Below, one piece after another: positions 23,340 to 35,210 of a stretch of 64,000 bases of DNA. Below the pieces are notes generated by a model. It was not told the origin of the DNA. It did no database searches and saw only the letters and a program-made list of their open reading frames with translations. Source of the stretch: Zantedeschia hybrid cultivar (taxonomy: Eukaryota > Streptophyta > Magnoliopsida > Alismatales > Araceae); assembly GCA_030544215.1 (NCBI GenBank), contig JARZZO010000011.1, positions 41,507,001 to 41,571,000 on the forward strand, given 5' to 3'. The translations under genes were made by a program, and so were the position numbers. Positions within the stretch are counted from its first letter, which is position 1. Each line of letters opens with the position of its first letter.

Positions 23340-26300
23340 TGTAACATTCGATTATTAGCATGTAATTAGCATAATTGTGTTATTAATTAATTTTGAGCTA
23401 ATAGATTATGTATGTTAAAATATGCACAAAGATTAAACTTGGTTAGTTAAATCTCATAAAATAATTAGATATGATCAATTATGATAGAAAACTTAGTATA
23501 AATCATAATCAGATTTAGATTAGAATGATTAATTAGAGATTAAGGGTAAGTATGTAATTATTAAAAGTAGGAAGACCATTTAATTTTATTATATATTGTA
23601 GAAACCTAAAACCTATGGTTAGAAATTTGTATTTTATTAGTTAGTGCTTATCCTAGAAATATTAATATTATATTAGATAGTGGGGTGGTCATAATTAGTA
23701 TTAACCTTAGTTAAAGTTAGTGGAATAGTTAAGTTAGTTTAACCTTTGTTAAAGTTAGTGGGTTGCTCAAAGTTAGTATTAACCATAGTTAGTGTTAGTA
23801 GGATGGTTAAGTTAATATAACTTGGATAGTTAGAATTAATAAATTTTAAAGTCATTTAAGTAACTATGGTAAAACTAACTAAATCCATCCTATTTAAGAG
23901 ACCTTCACTTGGGTTTTAGCCTTAGTTTGGCATATTCTCCGCACCAAAACATGGGAGCAGCAAGGAAAGGATTTGGGAGGCCATCTTGAAGTGTTCATGG
24001 TGTTCTTGAAGAAGATAGGTTGCATGGGTGCTAGTTTCATAAGAGTTTAGCTTAGTTAATCATAATAAATAAATAAATCTATAATATATATTTTTTTATA
24101 TCTTAAAATTATATGTTCTTATGCAGTTCTTAAGTATGAAATAGTTGAATTATATAGGGATTTAAATTTTAAAAAGCCTAGAATAGATTAAGTATAGTAG
24201 AAGTTAAATTTTTGCAACCCAGATTTTTCTGCAACTTTTATGACAGCAGAGTAACCTTCAAATTTTTATGATTTTATTTTATATACTTATGAAATTTTTA
24301 TGACATAACTATGACATGATTGGACATCCCCCAAAAAATCGACATAAATTTTCATATTCATATGGTAATACTTCTAGGTCATGAAAAAGACTGTGATTTT
24401 CATATACAGTTTTTTGAGTTCATTTGATAGCATGTTAGAACATAAATTTTAGTGATTTATATGTTTTACAAAATAATCTGAAATTTTATGACCTAATACT
24501 CATACTAGTGTAAATCGTCAAAAAAAGTTTCATAAATTTTGATGTTCATATGATGATGCTTTCAGGTCAGGTAACAGGATATAATTTATAGATGTAGTTT
24601 TCGGACTTCATTTAATAGAATGTTAGAATGTGAATTTTAGTAATTTACATATTTCACAAAATAATTTGAAATTTTTATGACATAATAGTCATACCAATAT
24701 ACATCTTTAGAAAATGTTTTATGAATTTGTATAGTCTTATGGTGATACTTCCATGTCGGGTAATATGGTATAATTTGTAGATACGGTTTTCAGATTTTAT
24801 TTGATAGCATGATAGAACGTGAATTTTAGTAATTTATATGTTTTACAGAATGATCTAAAATTTTTCTTACATAATATTTTTATTATTATACATATTTATT
24901 AAAAGTTTCAAGAATTTTAATGTTCATATTATAATGGTTCCTGATATGTGTAACAGGGTTCATACTCCACTCTGACATTTCAGTAACTCAGGGATAGTAC
25001 CCTGATGTTTGATTTTCTGCTATCTTTGTGAAAAATCATTTGAGCTCAAATTTTTACAGGATGTACCTAATATAAATTAATATAATATGTGAAATTTTCA
25101 AGATTTTTGGATGTACTTTTTTATGTTAATAAAATCAATGTTTTAAATGTGGACAAATTACTTCTATAGGAGATTTGTGATTTATTTATATATTTTGTCT
25201 GAGTTTATAACAAGTTGTATTTAAATTCATCTTAGAACATGATTTATTTATATTTTTAATTATGATTTTAAGGTATTCTTAGTTTATGAATTCCTTAAAA
25301 CAAAATCTCTAAAGTGGTTAGTCATTTTCTTATATATGTTGTTGTAGCTACATAAATATTAAGTTTGTTCTCATAATGTTAATAAATCTTGCCGATCGGA
25401 CATCGCCGCTATATGAGTATAGTTCTGGGGAAATGGTGGCAACATCCCCACCAGGACCCATTTATTATAGGGCTGCATGCTACACCTAAAAAGGTGGGAG
25501 CCACCTCCAGAGCCCATTAGCTCTGTTACCTGGGGGCCGCGGTAGAAATCCTTTGTGAAGGTGGGGTGACGACCCTTAGGGTAGCGCTATGCCCATGACT
25601 TAGCTTTGTACGTGCCTAGGAGCTTAATTTCTGTGTTCTGTTTCTGGCTCATAGTAGCGGGTGGATGTGTGTCCGGACATTTCTATAATAAGTGAGAACT
25701 TATGGTTTGAAAAATAAAAATTATATCTCGCAATCTATATGCCATTTCAGTAAATCAACTTAATAATCTTAAGTTCTGTATTCTGTTCTATATTCTGGCC
25801 CTGTTCATATATTGATAAGTTTGTGTAGCTTTGTTCACAATTGGCATGATATTATGAATCATGTATCTCAATTTTCGTATTGGCATACAATTCTGATGCA
25901 CATATGTATTATGTGTTAGTTTTGTTTTCTGTTATGTTTAATATTCTTATGCAAGGTACATATTCTGCTTCAATTATTTGGATGGCAAATTCTTATGAAG
26001 GCAGCTTCATCTGCCTAGTGAGTTACCATTTCTTTGGTACTTACGCCCATTTTTCAGGTGATCAAACATAGGGAGAAGCAGAGTGTGTTTGAAGTGGGGT
26101 CACTTAGGATTCACATAAGACGATATCTCTTTTGGGGCGAGCCTAGAGAATCGAACCATGTATATATTTATGCTTTTGTTTTTGTTGGAATGTACAATGA
26201 AGATCCTGACATGTAAAAATGACAATCTACTATGCAGCGCTTTGGTATAATGTTGTGAATGGTGGAACTTCCTTAGTATTTAGATTTCTCTTACAAATTT

Positions 26301-26432
26301 TTATACTACGCTTCCATTTGAAACCTAATATCCTCCTAATTATATGTTCTGAGGGGTCTTTTCCCCCTGTTACGCTTTGGCCATCTCTATAATTACCTTG
26401 TATATTATGGATTACCGGACCGGGGCGTGACA
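23340..26432 (+). mobile_element. 3.1-kb LTR-like repeat, TGTAACATTCG to GGGGCGTGACA
   Basis: AT-rich noncoding insert with TG and CA ends, inside a CT microsatellite. The flanking ctctc on both sides is compatible with a target duplication but not informative in such a tract. A TATA-like tatttaa lies near 23892. The block 25380-25690 is more GC-rich and shares short motifs in inverse orientation with the outer repeat. It may be a solo LTR or a noncoding derivative. The short frames at 25880-26216 are not supported. Confidence 0.5.
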
Positions 26433-26434
<2 letters not shown>

Positions 26435-26471
<37 letters not shown>

Positions 26472-26880
26472 CCTTGTGTTGGAGGAGAATTAAAGCCCTA
26501 CCCCCCTTATTTATAAGCAAAGAGAACCAATAGGAAATTATTACATGCCCCATGAATTCTCATCATCACTAGGTAACAAAACATAATGATTACACTACGA
26601 GGTGGCATGGCGAGGTGTCCACCCTTATCACTACACGATGAGGTGGGGCCTTTGGATGCTTTTGGAAGGAAATAGGTGGTATGGGGTACCGCTTAAGGGC
26701 TAAGGAGCTTAAGGTAACCTTAAAGGTCTAAGTAACTTAAGGACTAAGTAATCGTTATTCTACCTATTCTTTCTAATTAATTGTATATATATCCCCACCT
26801 TATTGTAGGCGTCGGAAATGACCCTGTGCTCAACTGGTGAGCGGAGGCCGATTCTCGTGGCTACGAACCCGGGATAGAAA
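26435..26880 (-). mobile_element. resumed outer repeat with TATA-like box
   Basis: A CT microsatellite (26435-26466) is followed by gene-free DNA. On the minus strand a TATA-like box TATAAATA lies at 26515-26508 with a nearby ATTGG. It is probably the continuation of the 21708-23339 repeat. Confidence 0.4.
26825..26870 (+). promoter_or_regulatory. tRNA-like A and B boxes, possible SINE remnant
   Basis: An A-box-like tgtgctcaactgg (26825-26837) is followed by a B-box-like ggctacgaaccc (26859-26870). The 34-base distance is somewhat shorter than in most tRNAs. No poly-A tail or target duplication was identified. Confidence 0.35.
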
Positions 26881-27456
26881 TGATGATAAAAATATCAAAA
26901 TGGAAGGTGAGGAACTTGATGTACTAAGACACAAAGAATAAAATTGTGATCACCAGGGTGTTTTATCTCGACCCAGAGAGACTACCTAGGTCACGAATGG
27001 TACTCCAAGACCTCTTTGTATGTAGCAAAATTTGTGGTCCTCACTCCCTTCTCCTCGGCCGGGGAAGGAGACTGGGCCTCACGCGTTGGTTTCCTGCAAA
27101 TTAATTACAAAGCAAAACACCCATTAGACTCTTAATCAGTATAGTATCTAATTACTAAGCTAAACATATGCCAATTGGGGATGAGCTTACCGGATGTGTG
27201 GGTGAGAAGGATTAGTGACCATGTGTTATGGCCACCCACCTTCCCGTTTTTGGTATTCTGGATCAAAGTAAACCCCTTAGCAATGACCTAAGATACCTAA
27301 TCATGAGTGTGCAAACGAGATCTAAACATGAACCGAATCCTAAAATATGTGCATGCATGTGTAGGAGTATGAAAAAATGATGAAAAAAAATGAAATGAGA
27401 GAAGAGAGTAGGGTTCCCTTTTGACAGAGAAGAGAGGGTTGCATGGGCACAAGGTT
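26881..27456. other. possible LTR fragment of the B/F family, no gene
   Basis: A ttctcctcggccggggaagg block and its surroundings resemble the B and F LTRs at 35390 and 21250. The match is short, so the assignment is weak. No gene is seen. Confidence 0.3.
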
Positions 27457-29537
27457 TGTAAGGTTTGAGGTTTTAGATCCAGTTATTGGGTCGAATTCGG
27501 TGTCGGACCGCTTGGTTCGGGCTCTTGTGGGCCTGGGGCATGGGCTCTTTATCGCGTCGAGCTGGCTCGACACGGTTTTGAATGGCGTCGGCCTAGGGGG
27601 ATGCCATTTAGGAGCCATACAGGGGTGCAGAATGGGTGCACATTGGGGCGTGTGTGTACGGCCCCGGTCTTATCATCTTGCATGGCCGACACCATTCAAA
27701 GATTTGCCAGTATACGACCTCTGTCCTGTCACCTGAACCGCATCGTTTGGAGACGACGTGATTCATGCTGGTCGGGCTTGACGCCTTGAGCCCTTCCTTC
27801 TTTCTTTCATTCTCTCCTTCTCACTCTCTCTCTTTCCTCACTCCGACCCCCCCCCCCCCTTCCCTATCCACCACTCTAACACCCTCCTACCTCTCACCAC
27901 TACCTCCACCATCTCCTCGTAGCACTTCACTCACTAGATGGCGACCGATGTCTCAGTGGGGTGACAGCGTCCAGGGTGGTATCGGCGGTGGTTTGCAGTG
28001 TAGCGGATTGGCGGCGAGGAGCTAGGAAGAGTTCAAGTAATTGATAAGATGACGATCCTCACATGTATTTCAATCGTTTTAAACCATGATTTCCCGCTTT
28101 TGACCATACTATGGATATGTGGGTAATTTTGGGTATAGAATGGAGCATGTTCTAGGAGTTTTGATGGAAAAAGGTGTTCTGGAAATGGGATTTGCATGGT
28201 TAATGTGATTTATTGTTTTCCCCTATCTCATTTTTGTTATTTTGCTCATTTGGGGTTCGGGTTTTTCATACTGTGGCTTGGGGAAGGCCGAAGGAAATTC
28301 TGTTTTAGGTGCTAAATGGCATCAGGCCAGGGCGACATGATTTACAAATTGTGTCGGCCATGGGCGACGCGATTTAGGCCCAGACACAATCCGAGGCCAG
28401 TCTTTGCCGGAATCAATTCATTTTGAATGGCATCGAGATCAGGTGACGCCATTTAAATTGTGTCGGCTATGGCCGACGCGATCTAGACCCAGCTATGCCC
28501 GAGGCCAGTTTTTGTGGGAACCAGTTTTGGGCTTTGAATGGCGTTGAGATCAGGCGACGCGATTCACGCCAGAACCCGTTAATTTCCTGCATTTAGCATT
28601 TGTGACTATTATGCAAAAGGTAAATTAGATTCTTGTATATTGTTAGACAGCCCTGTTAAATGCATGCTTAAAATCATATATTGGGGGCGGAGATTTTCAT
28701 GTTATTGGAATCGCATTGTGTTGTGTTTATGCGATCGTGGACCTAGAGTGACAATTGTTTGCACTTGACACTCTCTGTCAGTGTGGAAGTGACACAGTGT
28801 TGGTGTGGGAGTGACAAGGTGACGTCAAGTAGGCGAGGGTCACCTAGTGTACCTCGGGGTAATAGCTAGTACCAGTGTGGAAGTGGAACACTTCGGAGTG
28901 TCACTCATAGCTGGGAGGAGGTAGAACCTGTTAGAGCTAAACAGGTCGGAGTAGCCAGCGCGCTATCTGAGGGGTTGTTGTTCCATCCCAGTGGGTCGGT
29001 GTTTTTCCAGCTGGCTTGACAATTTCTTGTGGGTTCCTGTTCGGTGGACGTATGATTCATTTCTGCTTTACTTACTCTTATGTTGCCTATATCTTGTGTT
29101 GTTACGATTATGGGTGCGTATGTGAGAGGTAGGGATTGAAGGATCCTTACAGAGTCTATTCTGGTGTGACTCACCTCCGCAGTTTTCAGGTGAGGGTTCT
29201 TGGTAGGCGTAGCATTGCGAGGTTTCCTCTTAGGTTGCTTGCCAGCAGCCACTATTCTGGGGTATGCCCCGTCATAGTTGTACTTTCCTTTTTTAGGCAT
29301 GTATGCATAATTATTTTCTTTTCAGTTGGATTATGTAATTATTTGCTGAGTCGAATCCAATTGTAATAATTTTTAATTCATGCACCTTCTTTACAATTCG
29401 ATGTTGTGTGGATTATTTAGCTTAGTCTATCTTTTATTCTCCAGACTTACTTGAGATCTTGATTTGGTTCCTAATTTTAATGATTTTATATCCATTTAGT
29501 AATCAGATCCCCGATTATAAGGTGACAGGTTGTTACT
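27457..29537 (+). mobile_element. LTR C1 (2081 bp), probably a solo LTR
   Basis: Starts TGTAAGGTTTG and ends in a mutated TTACT where C2 has TTACA. It is flanked by aggtt on the left (27452-27456) and agatt on the right (29538-29542), a 4-of-5 target duplication. It aligns along its length with C2 (33753-35210 joined to 54563-55371): the gatccggtt start, a CT-rich centre, the gttcaagta block, and the ttagtaatcggatccccgattata end. It contains nine dyads. Frames at 27443-28025 and 28905-29366 are not supported. Confidence 0.8.
27549..28737. repeat. dyad cluster 2 (9 units, C1)
   Basis: Units start at about 27549, 27580, 27735, 28314, 28346, 28425, 28455, 28536 and 28708. All have a 10-base centre. 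28425 and 28455 abut exactly, giving a 60-bp double unit. Several arms read GTGTC or GCATC instead of GCGTC. Confidence 0.82.
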
Positions 29538-29982
29538 AGATTGATGGCGCGTTACTCCTTCCTAAAGCCTTCAAGACTCCATGGTCGTCTATAACGAGCC
29601 AATCAGCTAATTGGCCCAACAACTATACTAAAAGGTAGACTTCTTAGGAAGGTCACTCATCTGGAGACTTCTCCCAACTGAGTACGCTTAACTTCAGAGT
29701 TCTTTCCAACACGCGCTCCGAAAAATGGCTAGCCTGTGTTATTGGTAGTATATTGATTTAGTCTATTTAACATTCTTATATGGGCTATGACAATCTATCC
29801 CCTTAGGTAGGCTACGTCCTCATCGCTATATCACAACTATTTTAGATCACCAGGTACGTAGGATTTTAGAGGTGGCCCCCACAGGTTCAAGAGGTGGCTC
29901 CCACCATGTACCACTTTGTCCCATATGGATTCAAGAGGTGGCTTCCATGGTATAACACTTTACCCTGTGTGGCACTTTTTCC
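29538..29982. other. repeat remnant with 5S-like stretch and GAGGTGGC repeats
   Basis: Between C1 and element D. It holds a 5S-rRNA-like block (see 29638-29707) and three imperfect gaggtggcycccac units at about 29869-29955, a motif also seen at 22718. Probably the remains of an LTR of the TGTAACGCCCC type. No gene. Confidence 0.45.
29638..29707 (-). ncRNA. 5S rRNA-like fragment, diverged
   Basis: Read on the plus strand, ggtcactcatct (29651-29662), 19 bases, then gtacgcttaacttcagag. This matches the reverse complement of the internal promoter region of plant 5S rRNA (box C and box A) as I know it, with the same 12 plus 19 base spacing and no indels. The centre is poorly conserved and the 5S ends are missing, so this is not a working gene. 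Cassandra-type TRIM elements carry 5S sequence in their LTRs, which is one possible source. Confidence 0.6.
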
Positions 29983-30450
29983 TGTGATACTATTTGTAAC
30001 TAATGTAGCCGAAGCTATCATTGTCGGATTCCGAGATTAGAATCTGAAAAGAGCCGACAGGGATCCGGACCGAGACGTGGGCGGAATACAAGACCGGAGC
30101 TCCGAAGCCGAGAGCGATGCGGATGAAGACTCGTCGAGGACATAACCGAGACTCCGCTTGCCGAGGGGGATCCGAATGAAGGGGTCGGTAAAGAATGAAG
30201 CCGAGACCCCTATGAGAAGAAGAGAACCGAGTCCAGTGGCCGAAGCCGATCCGGACGAAGAGGTCGGCGAAGATTCGAACCGAGGCCCTTGCAGAGATAG
30301 AAGAACCAGTCAGCGAGGGTCTCGGGCTTCGGCCCAAAAGAACCCCCTCTGACGATTAAGTTAGCTTCTGAAGAAGATTCGATTCAGAAGGGAAGAAAGA
30401 AGAAGCTTTAATACTTGTATCATGCTCCCTGTTTGTAATAAATAGCCTTC

Positions 30451-30458
30451 TATTTATA
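30451..30458 (-). promoter_or_regulatory. TATA-like box of the D LTR
   Basis: TATAAATA on the minus strand. It faces the same way as the D gag-pol, as expected for an LTR promoter. Confidence 0.5.
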
Positions 30459-30564
30459 ACGGAGGATTGGGGGTTACCTGGTTGTTGCAGCCGATATAAA
30501 ACTATGTTTTAAGTTGCTAATAAACCGCCATAAGCCGCCATAGTGCCTAGTAATCCGCCGGAAT

Positions 30565-30725
30565 GGGCCGGATACGGCTACTGGGCCGAATGCCGTTGTT
30601 GGGCCGAAGGCCGCTAGTGGGCCGAAGGGCTGAAGGCCACTGGTGGGCCGAAGGCCGCTAGTGGGCTGAAGGCCGATGGTGGGCCGAAGGCCGCTTGTTG
30701 GGCCGCTGTTGGGCCGAAGGCAATT
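30565..30725. repeat. 18-bp tandem repeat in the D LTR
   Basis: Units close to gggccgaaggccgctagt start at 30565, 30583 and 30601, followed by longer and shorter variants, about eight in all. The frame at 30474-30743 is a by-product of the repeat. Confidence 0.8.
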
Positions 30726-31027
30726 GGGTTGTATCCCTTTCACTGGGCCGGCTACCTAGATCTGGGCCGAATCGGATTCTGCCCCATCACATGGCCCCCT
30801 ACTCTCGTCGTTCTCAATTTTATGAAACGACGGGAGTAAAGTCTGAAACCCTTACGGAAAAATAAAATCTGACAAGATTCTCGTCCGAGACTGTTGGTCT
30901 CATTCCTGCTTTGAATACCGGGAGACTCGGCTTCATCTCAAGTCGGCCGAGAGTTGGTGACAAATAGCCTTGTCTCAAGCCGAGATCCTGTCGTAGACAC
31001 CTTCGCCTCAGGCCGAGACTTGGTGAC

Positions 31028-33118
31028 TGATAAAGTGTTAAATTGATCATTTAAGGGCAATCATATGCATCATACTCATGTTTTTATCTGTAAAATAGTA
31101 TGAAATGATAGATAATTGTGTACCAAGTCCAACGGTACCAATTTCGTCAAATTTTGACTTAAAAACATCATAATTTCATGTGATTAAAAGAGTATAGCGC
31201 ATTTGCGGTTTTTCGACAAAACCGAGACGAATTAAATAAATATAATGATATTTTTATGATAATGTGCTAATTTATGTTTATTTTATGTGAACAGGACATG
31301 CCGATGATGCAGTGCAGCTGGTGGAGTTTCCGGAAATTTGGGGGAGGTCTAGTGTTCGGATTTCAATAAATTCGACTAAAGTAGGGGTAAAAATGTAATT
31401 TGATGTCCTAATATTACTCTGATTTCTTCTTTCTCTGGAGTTTCCCAAAACCCTCTAATTTTTTCCTTCTCTCCAATTTTCCAACCACATCCCTTCCTTT
31501 CTTTATTTTAAAACTCTCTCTCTTTTTAAAGGAACCTCTCCAAATCCGAATCCTCCTCCTTCTCCAAGCTTCTCCCACACGCTCTCTCTCTTCTCAGCCT
31601 CCACCCCTCCAATTCCGACTCTCTCTTCCTCTCTATAAATTCCTCCCACGACCCTCTCTCTCTCCAATTTCCCAGCAGCCTTCAACCCTCCAAAGTCCGA
31701 ACCTCTCTCCTCTCTTCCACAGTAACCTCTCTCCTTCACCCGCTCAGATTTCCTCCTTCTCTGCCGTAAACTCCCTCTCTCTCTCTAGTTTTTATCTATC
31801 TCTCTCTCTAGTTTTTATCCCTCTTCTCTTTCTTCCACAGCTCTCTCTCTTCTCTCCCTCTCTCCGGTTCTCCCTCTCTCGGTTTCTCTCTTTCTCTCTC
31901 TGTTCTCTCTCGGTTTCTCTCCCCCACCCGGCCAACAGCACCTGCATGCACGCCGACCACCAAGCACCCGAGCTGGTCCTCTCTGCAAGCCGCAGCACCG
32001 CCGGTCTCCAGCCACCAGCCGGGCCCCTCTACGCGGCGGTGCACCAGCAGTTTGTACCTCCAGCGCCCCAGCGCACTCCGCGAACCAGCTGGGCCTCCGC
32101 CGCACTGCCACGGGCTCCCACAGCCTCCTCCTCTCAGCCGCAGCACCAGCACACGCTCGGTGAAGCCCCTCCACGCGGCGGTGCACTAGCAGTCTGCACC
32201 TCCAACCCCCGCAGCCGGCTATTCTTTCCCCTCCTCCGGCTCTCTTCCATGCAGCAGCATCCCGGCACCTCCACGTGCTGCCCATGCGCATGCTCGGTGA
32301 AGCCTGCACCAACCGCATCTGCAAGTCAAGTTCCTCCAGCACCTTCTCCTTCTCCATGTAGCCAGCAACACCTGGAGCTGCACCCGCACCCTGCTGCAAA
32401 CCGCCTCCACGTCTCAGCTCCTGCAAGTTTCCAGCTCCACGCTCCAGCACCCCTTCCACCAGTTCCACGCAGCAGCCAGCAGCTTCCAAGCATTCCTCCA
32501 GCGCCTGTTCCTGCTGCATCTGAAGGGCCGGTCCACTGCGCCACCCTCCTTTCCTTCGCTGGTCCACTGCGCCACAAGTCCCCCACAGAAGCTGCAATGT
32601 TGTTATTCTGTTCTTTTCCTTCCCCCATTAGTGTAGAATTAGTTTAATTATTTAGGATTAGTTAGTTGTTATTTGATATTTTGTTGATTTAGTTTAAGGA
32701 TATTAAATCATAATGTTGTAATTTGTTTCATGATTTTTTTTTAGATAATTAATAATTTACACATAGTTAAACTACAGTGTCTTTGTAATATTTTTTTTAT
32801 TATTAGTTGTGCTTGTTTTCCTTATATGCTTGTGTTTAACTTTTGAAAAAGAAAAAAAAAGAATTTGTTTAGTTTACGCAATTATATTTTTAAGTAGCAT
32901 TAGTTAATTGAGTTTTAGTTTAATTAAGTAATTAGTTCACTCAAATTCTCAACTTTTTAGACTAACTAAATTCCAAAGTTTTCAAAGTTAAAATTTTCTC
33001 CCTGTGGATCGACTCGGACTCACAATTATTAACTTTCAAAATTGAATTTAAGTGAGCCGAATAAATTTAGATTGAACGTTCTCATGAGTGTGTAACGACG
33101 CACAATTTGGAACGATCA
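31028..33118 (+). mobile_element. Athila-type solo LTR E2 (2091 bp)
   Basis: Starts TGATAAAGTG and ends GGAACGATCA, as does the E1 LTR. It is flanked by a perfect 5-bp duplication, gtgac at 31023-31027 and 33119-33123. There is no internal region, so it is a solo LTR left by LTR-LTR recombination. It is inserted in the D LTR. It contains a CT-rich tract (31490-31920) and a GC-rich block (31930-32600); long overlapping frames there (31815-32597, 31946-32647) reflect base bias and do not resemble a protein. Confidence 0.95.
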
Positions 33119-33582
33119 GTGACAAATACCTACGTCCCTAGTTGTGAAAGGGAAAGGTTATCAGGATACTTTGGAACGCCAAGCGAGAGCAGAAAAGACT
33201 TTGAATCTCCCGCCTTCACAGTCGCATCACAAAAAACATAGGACACATGTTTGAGATCCGGCCGGTAGCCGAAAGCACAAAAAGATCTCAGCCGTCAAGA
33301 GTCATCACTTGGATCGCGGCCGTTTCGGCTCTCTGCCCGAAATTTCACCTGGCTCACTGCCTCTTTGGCCCCCGACACGAGGATCGGGACACGTGGCGAG
33401 CATCCGGAGAGATAGCCGAAGGGTTAGGCCGTTTCCGGCCGTTGATTGCCTTTTCTCGATCCGACAGCCTGCTCGTCATCATGGCGAAGGACGGGACACG
33501 CGTCAAACATCTGAGCAAGGCGGAGCCAAGGGGTTGAAGGATCTTGGCCGTCGGTTCGCCATCTGACCCCCCTAGGCCCTTC

Positions 33583-33590
33583 TATAAATA
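33583..33590 (+). promoter_or_regulatory. TATA box for the D antisense gene
   Basis: tataaata in a ctataaatacc setting on the plus strand. With C2 removed, it lies about 210 bases before the ATG at 55420, in the right direction. The following pyrimidine-rich stretch fits a 5' UTR. C2 now separates promoter and gene by more than 21 kb. Confidence 0.6.
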
Positions 33591-33834
33591 CCGACTTTCT
33601 TCGCCTCATCACTGTTCCTTCACATTCTCTCTCTTCCTCTCCGCGCCAGAGCGTTCCTGCGAGCAACGCCGCGAACGTCTTTTCTTCTCCGGCCGCGAGT
33701 GTTCCATCGAGGTCGTCCAGGGACGTCTTGTCCATCGACGGGGAGTTCTTAATGTAAGGATCGAGACTTTTGGATCCGGTTTTCGGGTCGGACCCTGTAG
33801 TTCTAGCTCTTGTGAGGGGCGGAGGTTCTGTGTC

Positions 33835-34055
33835 GAATCGCGTCAGGACCTCGAGACGCGTTTTGAACGGCGTCCACCTTGGCAGACGCGTTTCAAGTTC
33901 TGCCACGTGGATGCCACGTGGGCTGGCCTTGGACCGCGAGAGTACGGCCCTGTCCTGTCGTCTGAACGGCGTCCGTGTAGGACGACGCGTTTCAGAATCT
34001 TGTCAGAGCGGCCGTCACGTCACCTGATAGGCGTCCGTAGATGTCGACGCGTTTT
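33835..34055. repeat. dyad cluster 3 (4 units, C2)
   Basis: Units start at 33835, 33865, 33964 and 34026, all with 10-base centres. 33835 and 33865 abut exactly. Confidence 0.85.
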
Positions 34056-34615
34056 AGCCGGTTTCTGGTTAACCCCGCGAGCCCTCCTTCTTTCCCTCAT
34101 TTTCTCCTACTCTCTTTCTATCCTCCTCCTCCGGCGACCGGCGGCGATTCCTCCTCCTCCCTCTTTTCCTCCCACCATTTCATCTCTCCCTCCACTCCAT
34201 CCTCTACCTAGCTCCTACCACTACCACCTCCACCTCCACTGCGGCGTTCTACTCTCCGGACGGCGGCCGACGTCACGGTGGAGCAAGGACGACCACGGCG
34301 GTGCCGGCGGCGGCGTGGGGCGAGACGGGTGGACGGCTTGAAGCTCGGAGGCGTTCAAGTATCCGGTAGGGTGACGGTTCCCATAGCATCGTGTTTAAAT
34401 CATGTTTTTCCCATCTATGCATGTTGTGGACCTTTGGTTTCGGGGGGTAGAATGAGCATGTTTAGGAGTTCTTTGACGATATGGGGGATTTCTATGAATG
34501 TGTTTGCCTATGGAGAGTACTACTCCTCTTTTCCCTCCGTTTTTGGATGATTTTGGGACTGTTTGGGGTTGGAAAGGGAGCCCTCGGGCTCAGGCGACTC
34601 TGGTTCCTGGGGGTT

Positions 34616-34976
34616 GAAAGACGTCGTGCATGGACGACGCCTTTTTGAAGGGCGTCGGCCATCACGACGCCTTTTAGACAGGAATCGCCTGACATAAAGT
34701 CTGCCAGTTCGGAGATTCTGGGATTAAAAGACGTCATGGGTGGGCGACGCGTTTTTGAAAAGCGTCGGGTAGCCATGACGCCTTTTAAGGCAGAAATCTC
34801 CTGAGTAAAGGCCTTGGAATTTCCGGATTTATGTGATTGAATGGCGTCTGAGGATTTCGACGCCTTTTAAAAGGCGACCACGGGTGTCGACGCCTTTTGA
34901 GGCCTAATTTTGAAGACTGTTTTACATGAACCTGTACTTGGAGCATGAATGGCGTCGACCTTGGTCGACGTGATTC
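34616..34976. repeat. dyad cluster 4 (7 units, C2)
   Basis: Units start at 34616, 34647, 34726, 34757, 34839, 34869 and 34947. Six have 10-base centres; 34647 has nine. They fall in close pairs (34616 with 34647, 34726 with 34757, 34839 with 34869). Confidence 0.85.
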
Positions 34977-35210
34977 AAGACAGAACCTCACTAACTCATG
35001 CCAGTAAAACGTGTTCATACTGCTAGATAGATGGTTAGTGCATGTTTTAGTGTACCCGATAGAGATGGATTCTTCATGATCGGATGGTTCTATATGTGTG
35101 TTATGCGATCGCGGACTTTTCGCGTGACCGGATCGCACTGTGCTGGGTTTTGAGTTACTGTGGACCTGGAGTGACATTGTAGCGCTTTATCACCCTGTGC
35201 TGGTGGGGGC

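Noticed and set aside
25880..26216. Two short hydrophobic frames as a small membrane protein
   Set aside because: AT-rich repeat DNA, no supporting signal, and chance frames of about 60 codons are expected.
26825..26870. Intact tRNA gene
   Set aside because: No acceptor or anticodon stem pairs could be laid out; only box-like matches remain.
30474..30743. 89-codon frame of GPTSGLRP type
   Set aside because: It is the translation of the 18-bp tandem repeat in the D LTR.
31815..32647. Long overlapping frames (up to 260 codons) on both strands
   Set aside because: They lie in the GC-rich, repetitive block of the solo Athila LTR, overlap each other on both strands, and look like no protein family. 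The matching block in E1 (10046-10826) gives different frames.
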